Shown here piece by piece: positions 35,839 through 44,582 of a stretch of DNA of 64,000 bases. Below the pieces are notes generated by a model. It ran no database searches. It saw only the letters and a program-made list of their open reading frames with translations, and was not told the DNA's origin. Numbering within the stretch: position 1 is the first letter of the stretch; each line of letters starts with the position of its first letter. The DNA comes from Companilactobacillus ginsenosidimutans (GTDB lineage Bacteria > Bacillota > Bacilli > Lactobacillales > Lactobacillaceae). The stretch is taken from assembly GCF_001050475.1 (NCBI RefSeq), contig NZ_CP012034.1, positions 1,240,001-1,304,000 of the forward strand, read 5' to 3'. A program made the translations under genes and the position numbers.

Positions 35839-37338
35839 TTAACCTAAAGTAACACCGTCACCAGTTAGTACCCATTCGTCTGTTGATACACGATAGTATA
35901 CTTTACCGTCAGCATCCTTAGCTTTCTTGTCAGCTAACCATTCTGAAGGACCAGCTAAGTAACGATCTGATTTAGAACCGTCTTTGTGATATAGAGGGTA
36001 TAGGAATCCCTTGGGACCAGCCAATGTTACTACTGAGTGATCTGGCAATGCTTCGATACCTGTAAGGCCTGCACCATCAGAAGTGTTGCCATCTCCATCA
36101 CCGTTGTCAGTGTCCTTGGCAGCGAATAAAACATCTTTGGCTTTAACCCATTCATTTGTTGATACACGATACATTACTTCACCAGAGTTGTTGTTTACAC
36201 GTTTGATATCTGTAAACCAGTCAGTACCTTGACCTAAACCACGTCCGGCGATAACATTTCCTTTACCATCATAAAGGTTAGTTGAGATATTCTTGTCACC
36301 CATGTTAACTACTGGGGTTGTAACAACACCGTTAACTTTTGTATCTGTGTAGTTATCAAGTGTAACGTTGATTTGACGTGTAACTGTGATTGAGTTGTTA
36401 ACTTTGTCAAGAATCTTTGAAAGTAGTCCACCTGAGTAAACTTTTCCATTGATGGTAATTTGTTGCATGTTAGCGAACAAACCACGATATTCATTACGGT
36501 TAAATTTGATTGTCATCTTTTGTGTGACAACACCTTGCTTAGGTAGTTCTGAACCATTGATCAATGTAGCTAAATCTAATCCGTTGAAGAATGTACTTGT
36601 AACATCTTCTGGATCAACTTTGTTACCCTTATTGTCTTTAATAACAACTGGGTATTTACCATTTGAACGGAAGTCAGCTTTGTTTTCACCAACAAAACCA
36701 TCAAGTGGAGTGTCAAAGTTAACATTCATTGCGTGAATTTCATCTTGTTGTACAGCAGTTTTAGCAGTAACGGTCTTATCTAATGCGTGACCGTTGAGTT
36801 GGTAAGCACCGAAGTACTTAACTAATTCTTGATTTGACCATAGTGCATGTTCTTTAACTTCTTGTAATGATAAACCAACAATACGGTATGAAACTTTCCC
36901 ACCGTGTTCAGCTGCTGCTGTCATTTCTTGCTTCCAGTCAGAAGTAGATTCACCATTAGCAGGAACAACTAGGAAGACAATTTCATTTAAAGCTGCAGTT
37001 GTATCAAGATCATTAAGTGGTGATTGGTATTGTGGGTGTAATGGTCTTAAAATTCCGTTAAGATATTTTGTTGCACCGTATGGAAAACGGTTTTGTGATT
37101 CAAATCCGGCAAATGTTGCACCATATAAGAAATCAGCTTGTGTAGCATTGTTGTAATCCTTGAATGTTGAATCAAAGGCATTGTAAGCATCCTCTGATGC
37201 AGCAGGACCATATGTAGCTTTTGCTGTTTGAGTAGCTGTAGGTAAGTTAGCAACTCCTGATAAACTTGGTGCAGCGATAGGAGCAACTGTTAGTAATGTT
37301 GCTGCTGCAATTCCAGCGTATTTAATAGATTTTTTCAT
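35839..37338 (-). CDS. SLAP-domain surface protein 7
   Basis: 499 aa. Signal peptide KYAGIAAATLLTVAPIAAP. An N-terminal domain different from proteins 1-5 (EDAYNAFDSTFKDYNNATQADFLYGATFAGFESQNRF, LNEIVFLVVPANGESTSDW, HGGKVSYRIVGLSLQEV). A middle domain of the common type (MNVNFDTPLDGFVGE, VTQKMTIKFNRNEY, ITINGKVYSG, ITVTRQINVTLDN). Two SLAP modules (MYRVSTNEWV, YYRVSTDEWV). Very close paralogue of protein 8, so the pair is a recent duplication. ATG 37338 with GAGGGGG. Confidence 0.85.
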   Translation of the reverse strand: MKKSIKYAGIAAATLLTVAPIAAPSLSGVANLPTATQTAKATYGPAASEDAYNAFDSTFKDYNNATQADFLYGATFAGFESQNRFPYGATKYLNGILRPLHPQYQSPLNDLDTTAALNEIVFLVVPANGESTSDWKQEMTAAAEHGGKVSYRIVGLSLQEVKEHALWSNQELVKYFGAYQLNGHALDKTVTAKTAVQQDEIHAMNVNFDTPLDGFVGENKADFRSNGKYPVVIKDNKGNKVDPEDVTSTFFNGLDLATLINGSELPKQGVVTQKMTIKFNRNEYRGLFANMQQITINGKVYSGGLLSKILDKVNNSITVTRQINVTLDNYTDTKVNGVVTTPVVNMGDKNISTNLYDGKGNVIAGRGLGQGTDWFTDIKRVNNNSGEVMYRVSTNEWVKAKDVLFAAKDTDNGDGDGNTSDGAGLTGIEALPDHSVVTLAGPKGFLYPLYHKDGSKSDRYLAGPSEWLADKKAKDADGKVYYRVSTDEWVLTGDGVTLG

Positions 37339-37824
37339 TTTGGTATTTCCCCCTCAAATTTCTCATAACTCTAGATAATACGATTACGTCAATATCGGCA
37401 TAAATAATCAAGAAATCTAGTTGAATGATCATTACTTTTGGATGAAACCTTGGATGGATTCCCTGACCACTATCCCTCAATTAATTTGTAATTATTTAAT
37501 ACCTAATACCAACGCTGAAATATTAACTTAAAAATATAAATTTGCAAAGTCCACAAGTCCTTATTTGGCACACGTTTCAGAAGTTTTGAAAATATTTTTG
37601 AAGGTTATTTATAAGATTTTTTCGAAGTTTCTTCCTATATATATCATGAGATTTTTGTAAGCTCTACTAAACTTCATATTTGATTGAATTTTATATAGAA
37701 AAAAATATTATTTAATTTTATATATCGAATATGTTTACGTTAATAAATTTATACAAATATATTGAAGGCTTAAAAACATTGATAAATCAGCATTCTTATG
37801 TAAATTAATTTTTTTAAAGAATAA
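37339..37824. other. Long AT-rich spacer between SLAP genes 8 and 7
   Basis: No gene seen. It must carry the gene 7 promoter. Very low G+C (long T and A runs around 37,620-37,820) with no further repeats noted. Confidence 0.4.
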
Positions 37825-37857
37825 AAAGATCTAGAACTGTAATGAGTTCTAGATCTT
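37825..37857 (-). terminator. Second terminator after SLAP gene 8
   Basis: AAGATCTAGAACT/AGTTCTAGATCTT, a 13-bp perfect stem with a 6-nt loop and TTTTTATTC tail on the minus strand. Confidence 0.8.
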
Positions 37858-37890
37858 CTTGTTTCTTCTATAATATTGTAAATGAATACA

Positions 37891-37921
37891 AAAAAAGAGC
37901 TCACACACTGTGAGCTCTTTC
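37891..37921 (-). terminator. First terminator after SLAP gene 8
   Basis: AAAGAGCTCACA/TGTGAGCTCTTT with a 3-nt loop and T6 on the minus strand. Confidence 0.88.
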
Positions 37922-37969
37922 TAATTAAATTTTTCAATTAAGTAGTAAAGACATCCACTAAACTAAGAA

Positions 37970-39466
37970 TTAGTTAAGTGTAACACCTGTACCTTGCATG
38001 ATCCATTCGTTTGTTGATACACGGTAGTAAACATTACCGTTAGCATCTTTAGCAGTTTGGTCTGTTGACCAAGCTGAATCACCGGCTAAACCACGGTTAG
38101 CAGTTGCGCCTTCTAAGTTATACAAAGCGTATACGAAGCCTGCAGGACCAGCTAATGAAACTGTTGAGCCAGCTGGTAATGCTGTAACGTCAGTTAAACC
38201 TGAAGGTGTATCTGTGTCTCCACCATTGTCAGTATCAGTTGTCTTGTCGGCATATGATACATCACTAGCTTTAACCCATTCGTTTGTTGATACACGGTAC
38301 ATAACTTCTCCACCGTTGTTGTTAACACGTTTTGTATCTGTAAACCAGTCAGTACCTTGTGCTAAAGCACGTCCAGTAATCTTGTTACCTTTACCATCAT
38401 ACAAGTGTGTAACAACAGTGTTGTTGCCCATGTCTTGTACAGGTGTTGTAACAACACCGTTAACTGATGAGTCTGAGTAGTTGTCAAGACCAACGTTAAT
38501 TGTACGTGTAACTGTTACAGAGTTGTTGATTTTGTCCCAAACTTTTGACAATAAACCACCAGAGAATCCTTGGCCGTTAATGTTGATTTGGTCTAAGTCA
38601 GCAAATGCTCCTCTATATTCGTTACGGTTAAATTTGATTGTCATCTTTTGAGTAACAGTACCAGCCTTAGGTAGTTCTGTACCATTGATGATTGTAGCAG
38701 CATCTAAGCCGTTGAAGTATGTTGAAGTAATATCTTCAGCATCAACCTTGTTACCCTTGTTGTCAGTAATAGTTACAGGGTATTTACCGTTTGAATCGAA
38801 ATCACTCTTTTGTTCACCAACAAAACCGTCAACAGGTGTGTCGAAGTTGATGTTCATAGCGTGGATTTCGTCTTGTGATACAGCTGTCTTAGCTGTAACT
38901 GTCTTGTCTAATGCGTGACCGTTCAATTGGTAAGCACCAAAGTACTTAACTAATTGTTGGTTTGACCATGTAGCGTGATCTTTAACATCTGACATTGCTA
39001 AACCAACGATACGGTATGAAACTTTACCACCGTGTTCGCCGGCTGCAACCATGTCACTCTTCCATTCAGAAGTTGATTCGCCGTTTGCGGGAACAACAAC
39101 GAAGACAATTTCATTTAGTTGAGCTGCAACATCAAGGTCGTTAAGAACTGATTGATATTGTGGGTGTAATGGTTTAACGATACCATTAGCCAACTTAACA
39201 GCTGAATATGTGAAACGGTTTTGTGATTCTAGACCTGCAAAAGTTGCTCCGTATAGGAAGTCAGCTTGTGTAGCATTGTTGTAGTCTTTGAATGTTGCAT
39301 CGAATGCGTTAAATGCATCTTCTTGTGAAGCAGTGCCGTAAGTAGCCTTTGCTGTATTAGCAGTTGTAGGTGCAACACTTGAGCCGTTAAAGGCAGGTGC
39401 TGCGATAGGTGCAACAGCTAACAATGTAGCAGCAGCAACTCCAGCGTATTTAATAGATTTTTTCAT
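37970..39466 (-). CDS. SLAP-domain surface protein 8
   Basis: 498 aa, collinear with protein 7 throughout: signal peptide, EDAFNAFDATFKDYNNATQADFLYGATFAG, FVVVPANGESTSEW, the middle domain (VTQKMTIKFNRNEYRGAF, ININGQGFSGG, VTVTRTINVGLDN) and two SLAP modules (MYRVSTNEWV, YYRVSTNEWI). ATG 39466 with GAGGAGGAATACC. Two consecutive terminators follow it, suggesting high expression. The first-positioned gene of the minus-strand SLAP run. Exported and wall-bound; role unknown. Confidence 0.85.
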   Translation of the reverse strand: MKKSIKYAGVAAATLLAVAPIAAPAFNGSSVAPTTANTAKATYGTASQEDAFNAFDATFKDYNNATQADFLYGATFAGLESQNRFTYSAVKLANGIVKPLHPQYQSVLNDLDVAAQLNEIVFVVVPANGESTSEWKSDMVAAGEHGGKVSYRIVGLAMSDVKDHATWSNQQLVKYFGAYQLNGHALDKTVTAKTAVSQDEIHAMNINFDTPVDGFVGEQKSDFDSNGKYPVTITDNKGNKVDAEDITSTYFNGLDAATIINGTELPKAGTVTQKMTIKFNRNEYRGAFADLDQININGQGFSGGLLSKVWDKINNSVTVTRTINVGLDNYSDSSVNGVVTTPVQDMGNNTVVTHLYDGKGNKITGRALAQGTDWFTDTKRVNNNGGEVMYRVSTNEWVKASDVSYADKTTDTDNGGDTDTPSGLTDVTALPAGSTVSLAGPAGFVYALYNLEGATANRGLAGDSAWSTDQTAKDANGNVYYRVSTNEWIMQGTGVTLN

Positions 39467-39739
39467 GTGGTATTCCTCCTCAAAATTCTCATAATTCTTA
39501 GGTAGTACATTTATAAACTAACATTCTATTGATTATTTTTCAATAATAATTAAATACGTATTATAAATATTACCGTGATAGGAAGTAATGAATTAATAAT
39601 ACAGTTGAAAAGTAATTTGGGTGAATCAATTTATAATATGTGTCATACCTAAATACCAACGGATTGATATTACAACATATTTCATCTTTTGGAAAGTGCA
39701 AAATTGATACTTTTTTATATTTGACACTAATTTGAAATA

Positions 39740-39787
39740 TAAAAAAATAGGTATCATCATCGCAAACCCTTGCGAGACAATACCTAC
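39740..39787 (-). terminator. Terminator of the DUF1659/DUF2922 pair
   Basis: TAGGTAT...ATACCTA with an internal CTCGCAAGGGTTTGCG hairpin and T7 on the minus strand. Confidence 0.8.
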
Positions 39788-39857
39788 AGACTATTTCAAA
39801 AACCCGTTTATCAAGTTATTAAGAAATGTTACAATTTGATGAATTTTTGTCATGTTA

Positions 39858-40070
39858 CTAAAAGATAGGGTTTTCAACACGATCCACGTATTTTGCAGCC
39901 AATGCCTCTGCAAATAATAGTACATCTTTTTGAGAAAATATCTTACTAGCAACAATTTTACCCATTGCTTGCTTAGTAGTGATGTCATCTAAGCTTTCAT
40001 TCATGTAATTAAGGATCAAGTTGCGGTTCTTGCCATCTTCTGTCTTAAAACTTAGTTGTAGTTTCTTCAT
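39858..40070 (-). CDS. DUF2922 family protein
   Basis: 70 aa: LQLSFKTEDGKNRNLILNYMNESLDD...AMGKIVASKIF matches the small DUF2922 family of Firmicutes. Function unknown. ATG 40070 with AAGGGGAG. Follows the DUF1659-like gene at 27-bp spacing, the usual pairing of these two families. Confidence 0.8.
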   Translation of the reverse strand: MKKLQLSFKTEDGKNRNLILNYMNESLDDITTKQAMGKIVASKIFSQKDVLLFAEALAAKYVDRVENPIF

Positions 40071-40097
40071 ATATAGTTACTCCCCTTATTAAAATTA

Positions 40098-40307
40098 TTA
40101 TTTACTAATATATTTATTATGTGTGAGAATTTCTGTATTACCCAAAGTATCCCCTTTAGTTAACAATAGGATACCTTCAATGAATAATTCGATCTGTTCT
40201 GATGTTGGATTTGGTACAATATTATTAAAGGTACGGGTCATTTTACCGTTCTTATAATTTTTTTCGTTAATAAATTCAACTTTCAGTGATGTCTTTTCCC
40301 AATCCAT
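40098..40307 (-). CDS. DUF1659-like small protein
   Basis: 69 aa: TSLKVEFINEKNYKNGKMTRTFNNIVPNPTSEQIELFIEGILLLT. Size, the central conserved Phe/Asn-rich strand and the downstream DUF2922 gene support DUF1659. Function unknown; probably cytosolic. ATG 40307 with GAGG. Confidence 0.7.
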   Translation of the reverse strand: MDWEKTSLKVEFINEKNYKNGKMTRTFNNIVPNPTSEQIELFIEGILLLTKGDTLGNTEILTHNKYISK

Positions 40308-40459
40308 AGTTATTACCTCATTCCTTGTATTTGTAAGGTTTCTTGCTGGCCAGCTCAGCTAACTTACACAGTTAATAACGTTTGAATTTGTCAAATCGGA
40401 AATATTTCTTTCTTAATACTATTTAAAAATTTATTAAATAGAGTTATATTAAGTACTGG

Positions 40460-40567
40460 TATTCGTTCCTAACAAATTTCTCATCGAAGTTTGTTCTAAT
40501 TTGTCAATTCCTAACGAATTACAATTTAGTCAGAAGAGCAGGCGTCCAACGCGCCTGCTCTTTTTGT
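40460..40567 (+). ncRNA. Structured leader or sRNA with terminator, upstream of the lipoprotein gene
   Basis: ATTCGTT and AACAAATT near 40460 can pair with AATTTGT and AACGAAT near 40500-40518. This is followed by a perfect terminator AGAGCAGGCG/CGCCTGCTCT plus T5 at 40535-40565. Only 46 nt separate the terminator from the next start codon, so it may be an attenuator or an independent RNA. Confidence 0.4.
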
Positions 40568-40611
40568 ATTCTCATGGTATAATTCGAGTATTACATCTTT
40601 GGAGGGTATAT

Positions 40612-41457
40612 ATGAAAAGGACAATAACTTTATTAGTAACTATTAGTGCTTCACTACTATTACTTGCTGGATGTAGTTCCAGTTCTAATGGAGGAAACAA
40701 TAACTTATACAACACAGCCATGGATAATGGTAATAGTGCTGTAAGTAAGAAGAATTACTCAGAAGCTTTAGCTTATTACACATCTGCTAATGATGCTAAA
40801 AGTGATAAGTCAGCAAAAGCTAACAAAGAACAAGCTAAAAACTTGGTATCAGCTCAAAAATCAATGGACAATCACGATTTTGATACAGCTAAGGATCAAT
40901 TAAATGATGTTCGTAGCCAATCAAATGGTAGTTCAGCCATGAAAGATAGTGCCAAGGACATGCTTGATCAAGTTAAAAAGATCAAATCAAACCGTAGTGA
41001 TTTAAATAAGAGTGTTAAGAATGCTTCCGATATGGTTGATAGTGGTCAAAGTTCACAGGCAATGAGTCTTTTGAAGACTGTATTAGATTTCAAAGGTATC
41101 AATGGTAAGTATTATTCTGATATCTATAAGAAGGCAGTTGATCTTTTAGCAGATAATACTTCTTCCGCTTCAACATCAAACTCATCCGATTCATCAAAGA
41201 ACAATACAAACAACAATGCATCAAGCTCATCATCAGACAGTAGCAATCCTGCTTCTAAAGGTGACTTCGATGTTCAATCACGTAAAGTGGATGGTAAAAC
41301 AATTTCTGATAGCGACATTTCTAAGGCCAGACAAGATTTAACTGATCAAGGTGTTAAGAATGTTGCAGCATGGAGCGACAACGATATCGTCAAAGCAATT
41401 AAGAACGCAGCAAAAGATGGTCGTTCTACTATTAAGGCATCAGATGTTAAAAATTAG
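40612..41457 (+). CDS. Secreted lipoprotein with TPR-like helical domain
   Basis: 281 aa from ATG 40612 behind GGAGGG; the open frame back to 40501 crosses a terminator. Lipobox LLAGC (Cys21). Residues about 30-185 are helical, with alternating motifs (AVSKKNYSEALAYYTSANDAK, MDNHDFDTAKDQLNDVRSQS, DSGQSSQAMSLLKTVLD) resembling tetratricopeptide repeats. Then a Ser/Asn-rich linker and a C-terminal domain (KTISDSDISKARQDLTDQGVKNVAAWSDNDIVKAI). Possibly a scaffold at the outer membrane face. A decayed second copy lies beyond the IS element. Confidence 0.72.
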   Translation: MKRTITLLVTISASLLLLAGCSSSSNGGNNNLYNTAMDNGNSAVSKKNYSEALAYYTSANDAKSDKSAKANKEQAKNLVSAQKSMDNHDFDTAKDQLNDVRSQSNGSSAMKDSAKDMLDQVKKIKSNRSDLNKSVKNASDMVDSGQSSQAMSLLKTVLDFKGINGKYYSDIYKKAVDLLADNTSSASTSNSSDSSKNNTNNNASSSSSDSSNPASKGDFDVQSRKVDGKTISDSDISKARQDLTDQGVKNVAAWSDNDIVKAIKNAAKDGRSTIKASDVKN

Positions 41458-41484
41458 GTATTAATTTAATATATCGCTTTTCAT

Positions 41485-41526
41485 CGCAATTCATTCTTGT
41501 TATCAGAGTGAATTGCTTTTTGTTGG
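41485..41526 (+). terminator. Terminator of the lipoprotein gene
   Basis: GCAATTCA...TGAATTGC followed by TTTTTG. Confidence 0.8.
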
Positions 41527-41567
41527 GAATAACGACCTCACTCACCGTTTCTAGTTTAAATTTTATA

Positions 41568-41613
41568 CAAAAAATGTCACATTTCAATTTTATTGAAATG
41601 CGACATTTTTTTG
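41568..41613. terminator. Bidirectional terminator
   Basis: AAAAAATGTC-CATTTCAAT/ATTGAAATG-GACATTTTTTT; on the minus strand it ends the small-peptide transcript from 41735. Confidence 0.85.
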
Positions 41614-41657
41614 TATCGTACTTAAATTATCAGTCCCATATCTATTAGGAAACCTAA

Positions 41658-41735
41658 TTATTTTGTGCCGTCTAAAAATTCGTCATAAATTCCACCAGCG
41701 ACACATACTAGTACATAATTAAAAGCAGTAAGCAT
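41658..41735 (-). CDS. 25-aa hydrophobic/acidic peptide
   Basis: Begins MLTAFNYVLVCVAGGIYDEF. AAGGAGG lies 9 nt before the ATG and a strong terminator lies 45 nt after the stop, so this looks like a complete tiny transcription unit. Hydrophobic first half, acidic end, one Cys. Too short for homology recognition. It is not a close relative of the peptides at 45.4-45.9 kb but shares their gene organisation. Could be secreted without a leader, a signalling peptide or a membrane-active peptide. Confidence 0.6.
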   Translation of the reverse strand: MLTAFNYVLVCVAGGIYDEFLDGTK

Positions 41736-42003
41736 AATATAGTTCCTCCTTGTTTTAAAATTCAAATTAATTGTAATACAAGAAAGATGATATGAAAATA
41801 ATTATATTGAATATTTTTTTATTTATTTATATTTTTTAAGTTTTTATCCACTTTTTTGATAAAAGCTAAGAAAGAGTTACTTTTCTTTAAACTAATTCGA
41901 TTTTGAACTGACGGGTCATAAAACAACTAACAGCTTTTTGAGATACTTACGATGTGGTTGACATTTGAAATGTAATAATTTTGATCACTTCGGAGGTATT
42001 AAT

Positions 42004-42678
42004 ATGTGGAAATATACTCAAAAAGAAAAATATAACCTTATCAAGGAATTTGAAAAATCTGATTTACCTCGACAGACATTTGCGAAAACCAAAGGAATCA
42101 GTCCCGAAACGTTTAGGGACTGGAATAATTACTACAAAGAGAATGGTTATGAAGGACTAAGGAATAGTAAATCACGTACGTTTTATAGTGCTGAAACAAA
42201 GATCAACTCTGTTCGTGCATATGCGAATGGTGAAGGTAATCTAAAGCAAGTATGTGAAAAATTCGGAGTGAAATCATCTAAACAACTCAGAATGTGGTTG
42301 ATACAGTATAATAATGGCAAGACTCTTAAGGCTACGCCTGTCAGGAAGAAGGTCACTGCTGTGCCAAGAAAAACAACGATAGATGAAAGAATTGAAGTTG
42401 TAGAATTCATTCTTAATAAACATCATTCCTATTCAGAAGCATCTGAACGATTTGATGTTTCTTATCAACAAGCTCGGCTTTGGGTTATGAAAGTCCAAGG
42501 TGATGGCTATAAAGCTCTCGTAGATGAGCGTGGCCATAGGATTCATCATAAAGCAGAAGAGATTAGTGAACTAGAGAAATTGAAACTTGAAAACCGTGAA
42601 ATCAAAGCAAAATTGAATGAACAAGAAGCCATTGCGGCGTTTGAAAAAAAATTAAACGAACTTCAGCACAGGGGGTGA
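42004..42678 (+). CDS. IS3-family transposase OrfA (IS150-like, double HTH)
   Basis: 224 aa from ATG 42004 with CGGAGG. Two or three helix-turn-helix units (YNLIKEFEKSDLPRQTFAKTKGISPETFRDWNNYYK; SVRAYANGEGNLKQVCEKFGVKSSKQLRMWL; VEFILNKHHSYSEASERFDVSYQQARLWV) and a C-terminal coiled coil (ELEKLKLENREIKAKLNEQEA) that pairs with OrfB. Recognises the IS ends. The stop overlaps the OrfB start (GTGA), so OrfB translation is probably coupled; an A8 run at about 42643 could also allow frameshifting. Confidence 0.9.
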   Translation: MWKYTQKEKYNLIKEFEKSDLPRQTFAKTKGISPETFRDWNNYYKENGYEGLRNSKSRTFYSAETKINSVRAYANGEGNLKQVCEKFGVKSSKQLRMWLIQYNNGKTLKATPVRKKVTAVPRKTTIDERIEVVEFILNKHHSYSEASERFDVSYQQARLWVMKVQGDGYKALVDERGHRIHHKAEEISELEKLKLENREIKAKLNEQEAIAAFEKKLNELQHRG

Positions 42679-43574
42679 ATTCACAACGAAAGCTGTCTTA
42701 CCAGGCAATAATGGAGGTCAGCGAAGGTAATCATGGATGGAAATCTATTCTATTAGACCATATAGGTGTTTCTAGACAAGCGTTAAATAAGTTCTTACAT
42801 CATAGGAAGACAGATTGGGAACACAAAAATGATTTATTGACTGAAGTTGTTCTTAAGACATATAAAGATCATTTTCAAAGAATTGGTGCGGGAAAGATTC
42901 TTTCTCATATTACAAAGGAACACCTTCTAGATTTTGAGGTCACGTACTACCAAGTTAGGCGTGTAATGAGAAGTGAAGGTATTAGTTGTAAATCAAAAGC
43001 AAAAAAGCGAAGTCGTAAAGATGACAATGATCAGCATGAAAAAGACAATGTATTAAACCAGAATTTTGAAGTGGAAAAACCAAACATGGTTTGGCTATCT
43101 GATTCAACCCAATTGGAATTTGGAATCAAAGAAACACACAAAGTAAAACTCAGTGGAATACTAGATTTGTGCAGTCGTAAAATAATTGGATCTTTTATAA
43201 GTCCATCAGAGACTGCAGAAGCTGAAATTGCGATGTTCAAAGAAACTTTTGAGGAAATGGGCGACGTTCATCCAATGGTACATACTGATCGTGGACCTGC
43301 ATTCACAGCCGTTAGCTTTAATAAATTGTTGGATGAACACAAAGTAATAAGAAGTTTTTCAAGACCAGGCACCCCATATGATAATTCACCAATGGAGAGC
43401 TGGTGGAGTAATTTTAAGGGAATCTGGATGGATAGTCATCCAAGACCAGCAACTTTAGAAGCACTGATTAAGCTAGTACAAGATGGAATTGATTATTTCA
43501 ATAACATTGATAGATTGCCAACAAAAAATGGCCTTACTCCAGAAGAATGCTGGAATAAAGCCATTGCAAAGTAG
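42675..43574 (+). CDS. IS3-family transposase OrfB (DDE catalytic subunit)
   Basis: 299 aa from GTG 42675. N-terminal HTH_21-like helices, then the rve integrase core. The DDE residues lie in VWLSDSTQLEF, MVHTDRGPAFT and SPMESWWSNFKG. Intact reading frame, so the element may still be active. Codon 1 overlaps the OrfA stop. Confidence 0.92.
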   Translation: MNSQRKLSYQAIMEVSEGNHGWKSILLDHIGVSRQALNKFLHHRKTDWEHKNDLLTEVVLKTYKDHFQRIGAGKILSHITKEHLLDFEVTYYQVRRVMRSEGISCKSKAKKRSRKDDNDQHEKDNVLNQNFEVEKPNMVWLSDSTQLEFGIKETHKVKLSGILDLCSRKIIGSFISPSETAEAEIAMFKETFEEMGDVHPMVHTDRGPAFTAVSFNKLLDEHKVIRSFSRPGTPYDNSPMESWWSNFKGIWMDSHPRPATLEALIKLVQDGIDYFNNIDRLPTKNGLTPEECWNKAIAK

Positions 43575-43774
43575 TTTATAATATTTTAATTGTTTAAATG
43601 TCAACTTGACAACGCAAGTTCATTTGGTAAAAAAACACCTAAAGGCTTATCATTTAAGTCCCTTTGTGATCAATGGGATAAATCATTAACAAAAGCAACA
43701 ATATCCTGACTAATGTCCCTGTTGATTGACGATAGATTTCAATTTATTATTCTAAGGCTTCTCAGAGCGATTGC

Positions 43775-44505
43775 ATTGACGGTTGGAATAACTTTATTAG
43801 CAACCATTTGTACTAAATTACGGCAAATAACTTGACGTAGTTCCTGTTCAATGGTGGAAAAAACAATTTATGCAACGCGGCCATGGATAAAAGCATTAGC
43901 ACTATTGATAAGAAGAATTATTTATAGAAATCAGCATATTGCACATCAGCTAGCAATGTTAAGAGTGATGAGTAAACATAAAAACTAAAAATTTGATTTC
44001 AGTTCAAAAATAATTGGATAACCACAAATTTGATATAAAAAAGAGCGATTTTGTCATGTTGGCTGCAAATCAAATAATAGTTCATGAATTAAAGATGATG
44101 CAAAGACAGGCTCAATCAAGTAAAAAAAATCAAGATAACTGTTGTGATTTAAATAAGGGAGTTAAGAATCTTTCTGATTTGTTGATGACCATCAAGGAAC
44201 TCTAGCTATGAGTCTTTTGAAATCAGTATTAGATATCCATGGAAAGTATTATTCAGAAAGCCATATGAGCGCCATTGAATTACTACCTGATACAGCATGA
44301 TCTACTTCTGGTTATCGACAAGTTCATCATCAGATGGTAGGCCCTTCTTAAAAAAACAACTTCGTTGGTCAATCACATGAAGTTGAAGAAAAATAATTTA
44401 TGATAGTAACATTTTTAATGAGTGAACAATATCTAACTAATCAAGGTGTTAAGTATTCATTTAAGATGATGGTTCTACTATTTAAGCTTCACATGTTTAG
44501 AATTA
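43775..44505 (+). pseudogene. Decayed copy of the TPR-like lipoprotein gene
   Basis: DNA aligns along its length with 40612-41457 despite many stops and indels: ATAACTTTATTAGCAACC (signal region), GCGGCCATGGATAA, AAGAAGAATTA, GATTTAAATAAGGGAGTTAAG, ATGAGTCTTTTGAA and GTATTAGAT, GGAAAGTATTATTC, ACTAATCAAGGTGTTAAG, and an end like that of the intact gene. No frame longer than about 60 codons remains. A tandem duplicate that decayed, now separated by the IS. Confidence 0.85.
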
Positions 44506-44537
44506 ATTGGTTTATTCCACAATAAAGAATACTTAAC

Positions 44538-44582
44538 TAAAAGGGTACAGGCACACCCAGATGTGTCCCAGTGCCCTCTTAG
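44538..44582 (-). terminator. Terminator of the 112-aa gene
   Basis: GGGCAC...GTACCC long imperfect hairpin starting at the stop codon, then CTTTTAG on the minus strand. Confidence 0.65.

Larger units (their letters stand above)
41957..43605 (+). mobile_element. IS3-family insertion sequence
   Basis: Two overlapping transposase frames flanked by imperfect inverted ends: GTTGACATTT at 41957-41966 (left) and its complement AAATGTCAAC at 43596-43605 (right). Exact tips are uncertain; TGT outside both inner repeats suggests slightly longer ends. No target duplication could be identified. The element separates a lipoprotein gene from its decayed copy. Confidence 0.85.

Noticed and set aside
24934..39466. 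CRISPR or simple tandem DNA repeats
   Set aside because: Recurring blocks are whole duplicated genes and protein modules; no short regularly spaced repeats were found.
43620..43710. Short frame ending SLTKATIS after the IS
   Set aside because: No start signal and no recognisable family; probably the tail of a gene cut by the IS, but not supportable as a feature.
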